A stretch of 64,000 nt of DNA, taken from Brachynemurus nebulosus. Taxonomy: Eukaryota > Arthropoda > Insecta > Neuroptera > Myrmeleontidae. Below the pieces are notes generated by a model. It worked only from the letters and a program-made list of their open reading frames with translations. It had not been told where the DNA came from and ran no database searches. The first letter of the stretch is position 1. Each line of letters starts with the position of its first letter. The stretch covers positions 70,920,142 through 70,984,141 of the forward strand of contig JAPWDM010000003.1 in the NCBI GenBank assembly GCA_035578155.1. Reading direction: 5' to 3'. The translations under genes were made by a program, and so were the position numbers. Shown here one piece after another: positions 61,889-64,000 of this stretch.

Positions 61889-61945
61889 CTTAAAGTTCAA
61901 GAAGCTTTAAAGAAAAAGGAAAAATTTCATCGTGAACATGAAGAG
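61889..61945 (+). CDS. Internal exon of the same unidentified gene (charged helix)
   Basis: A 57-bp exon, 19 codons, LKVQEALKKKEKFHREHEE, phase 0 at both ends. The acceptor is excellent (TTTCTCCTTTTGTTTACAG) and the donor is GAG followed by GTGAGT (61946). The peptide is strongly helical and charged (KKKEK, HREHEE), as in coiled-coil or linker segments. Joined to the previous exon it gives ...FEETIHR-LKVQEALKKK..., which continues the helical pattern, supporting a real splice junction. The gene must continue beyond the window: no stop follows before the donor. One possible but unconvincing next acceptor is TTGTTGCAG at 62419, whose frame stops after nine codons. The family is not recognised. 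Confidence 0.75.
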
Positions 61946-62930
61946 GTGAGTTTTGAACTGAAAGAACACGACACGTTTTTGCGGTTTGGAAAAACTTTTT
62001 AAAAACAAATATACATATATAATTATATAAAAAACGCATTATATCTAAAAGAAAAAATATTATTAATATATTTATACATATATATTTAATGAAAATGAAA
62101 TTTTTTTGTTATGCCATGTCTTATAAAATTTTTGAGTTGATTTTTTTTTTTTTTTTGATTTTGAATTAAAATAGCTTTGATGTATCTTTTTTATTTTTAT
62201 TTTGATAATTCTACTAATTTTTTTTTGCATGTTAATTGATGGCAGTGAAGCAAGAGCTTTATTCTGTTGAATGGCTTTATTTACTATGCTTTTATACTTG
62301 ATTGTGCTTAATATCTTAATAAAATCCTTTTGATAAATTATGAAGTCATTTTTTTTTTCAATTACATATACATACCCCCTATTTTTTTAATGAATGGCTG
62401 GGTTAATTTTTGTTGCAGACTGTACTCACGTGTAACAGAGATATGTAGTTAAAAGTGGAAGTTTTAAAAAAGATAATATTAAAAGCATTTTTATAATTTT
62501 TAAATAAACAAAAAATGTTACAATGTAAATGGATGGTCACACGCAACAGTGGGGTATGGCGTTCATAAAAAGAATCATTATAACACCTAAGTATATTATT
62601 TTATTGCTTAAATTATTTTTTTATATGATTATACCAACATTAAAGAATCTATTTACAGTGTGAATGTTCACTCTTATATACAGGATGTTTCAAAACATTT
62701 CTGTAATGCACCGAAAAGAATTTTGTTAATGTTATCTGTAACATTAATTTTAATTTTGGTGGGAAAAAATTTTCAAAAGTGATTCAATAGCGCTTTACAG
62801 TACACTAGTAGTCTCGGAAACACAATTATCCACTATTTAGTGTCTTTTACGCTATCTGTTGGCATAAATTTGGCTTAAAAAAAATTAAGAAAAATATTTT
62901 ACTTTTGAATCTAAAACAGTTTAAGGGGGG
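61946..62930. other. Intron sequence
   Basis: Starts with the donor GTGAGT. AT-rich with long T runs; no recognised exon. Confidence 0.5.
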
Positions 62931-62934
62931 AGTT

Positions 62935-63762
62935 CAATTAAAAAAGCAACTTTTTTTATTTATGATTATTTTGCTTGTTGAAATTTTTTTTCAAATAGAA
63001 AATTTTGTTTTTAAAACATTTATTACTCTTCCCTGTGGGGGGAGGTGGCCCTTTTTCATAAGTTTTTAAGCGTTTACAAGGAACGCCATATCTCAAAAAT
63101 TAATGAATATTTTTTAAATATTTTTTCATTGTTTTATTCCGAAAGGACCTGTCCATAAAGCTGAGTATGGGTTTCAGGTAATTTTAAAAATTAACTATAA
63201 AATCGTAATCCCAAACTTTTAAAAATTATAAAACCCAATTTTTTATTAAAAAAAAATGTTTAAAAATAGTCATTATTGTTCAAATGAAAAATGCATACTC
63301 CACTTTATGCGCAATATGTCTATGAACAAAATAAAAAAAAAATGTCTCTATCTTTTCTAGAACTAGAGATATGATTTTCTTTGTCGGAAGAAACACAACT
63401 TTCGGGAAACGGTAAAAAACAAAAATAATAACAAAAGATCGGGTTTACTCACTGTCTATTAAAAGTCTACAAAGGCATACAAATAAAAGAACATTATCTC
63501 AATGCATACTATAACTCATGTACATACCAAAACTAAATATTACTGATCAAATCGCGAGGAAGGGCGAGCGTTGTCTGCAAAGGAGCAGCAGCTTGGCTGT
63601 GCAGCGGCTCACAAATGAATATTTTTCTAATTGAAAAAAAATTTTTTTTGGCCATGTTTTATATATCACCGTGTTTGTAAAGAACCACAGAACAAAATAA
63701 AAACAAACAACGAGCTTCGAAAAAAATTAGTTTATTAGCCGTTTCTGGCGTGAATTCCCCCC
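62935..63762. mobile_element. TTAA-flanked MITE, ends GGGGGGARTTCA
   Basis: The left end GGGGGGAGTTCA follows TTAA (62931-62934). The right end TGAATTCCCCCC is its inverted match and is followed by TTAA (63763-63766). Length 828 bp; the interior has no transposase. It has the same target and G-run ends as the elements at 5354 and 16849. Confidence 0.75.
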
Positions 63763-63766
63763 TTAA

Positions 63767-64000
63767 AGTAGGTACTATCACAGTGTAACCGGCTGAAAAT
63801 AGTCAATTTTCGCAATTTTTCTCGGATGGATAGGATTGATAGAATTTTTTTTACGATTAAAACCACTATTTATTTATTTTTTATAATTATTATAATTTTT
63901 TTTAAAAAAGTGTCTTCAAAAAAGAGCGGCTATTGGTGGCTGCCGTTGCGGCCGCAGATTTCATTTGAGAAAAAAAAAGTCAAATAGATTTTCAATCTGT
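63767..64000. mobile_element. Fold-back element, left part, cut by window end
   Basis: Begins AGTAGGTACTATCACAGTGT and follows the left arm of the element at 3367-4054 (shared words TTTTCGCAATTTTT, GGATGGATAGGA, AAAAAAGTGTCTTCA, GTTGCGGCCGCAG, CAAATAGATTTTCAATC). It abuts the right TTAA of the preceding element, so that TTAA may serve both insertions. The right arm is beyond the window. Confidence 0.75.

Noticed and set aside
62420..62449. Possible terminal exon after TTGTTGCAG (stop after nine codons)
   Set aside because: It would end the protein abruptly in an AT-rich region with no coding composition; a chance acceptor is more likely.

Overview
The window looks like nuclear DNA of an arthropod, most likely an insect. 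It is strongly AT-rich, has no compact gene array, and is packed with short DNA transposons of the Tc1/mariner, pogo/Tigger, hAT and TTAA-target (piggyBac-like) types. It also carries AT microsatellites and a ~167-bp satellite. The species cannot be named from the sequence alone.

Very little is coding. Three short, mutually phase-compatible exons on the + strand (41525-41581, 58665-58844, 61889-61945) can be joined without breaking frame and probably belong to one gene that continues to the right. The first is an ATG exon with an in-frame stop just upstream and a GTAAGA donor. The second encodes a Gly-rich stretch followed by an acidic/basic segment. The third encodes a highly charged helix. 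The encoded protein is not recognised. Everything between them would be introns of ~17 kb and ~3 kb. What lies left of 41 kb is intergenic DNA or 5' introns. No rRNA or convincing functional tRNA gene is visible.

The rest is repeat landscape. (i) At least seven TA-flanked inverted-repeat elements (28688, 33250, 38560, 45541, 55352, 56966, and 43313 with one end lost) begin with GGG and repeat their own terminal 'password' motif several times inside. Three clusters resemble them (1637-2359, 14160-15169, 54187-54418). One carries a decayed C-terminal zinc finger of pogo/Tigger transposase type. (ii) Three TTAA-flanked elements have G-rich ends (5354-6243, 16849-17574, 62935-63762), and a long fold-back is present twice (3367-4054 and 63767-64000). 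(iii) hAT elements lie at 23850-24903 and 37810-39378, the latter with a transposase dimerisation-domain remnant and a nested second transposon, plus fragments. (iv) Tc1/mariner-type elements lie at 12353 and 36345, with a Tc1 transposase C-terminus at 18590-18768. (v) A satellite array (seven ~167-bp periods at 41683-42880) has dispersed relatives at 20.4 and 46.8 kb, and a ~160-bp G/C-rich tandem repeat lies at 48.3-48.9 kb.

The most unusual local structures are two near-perfect hairpins (8498-8823 with 131-bp arms, 52347-52554 with 92-bp perfect arms), hammerhead-ribozyme-like motifs at 7659-7698 and inside the first hairpin, a nested palindrome at 49889-50524, and a tRNA-like segment inside a transposon at 45541-46086. 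Most short reading frames in the window run across repeats or microsatellites and are not genes.
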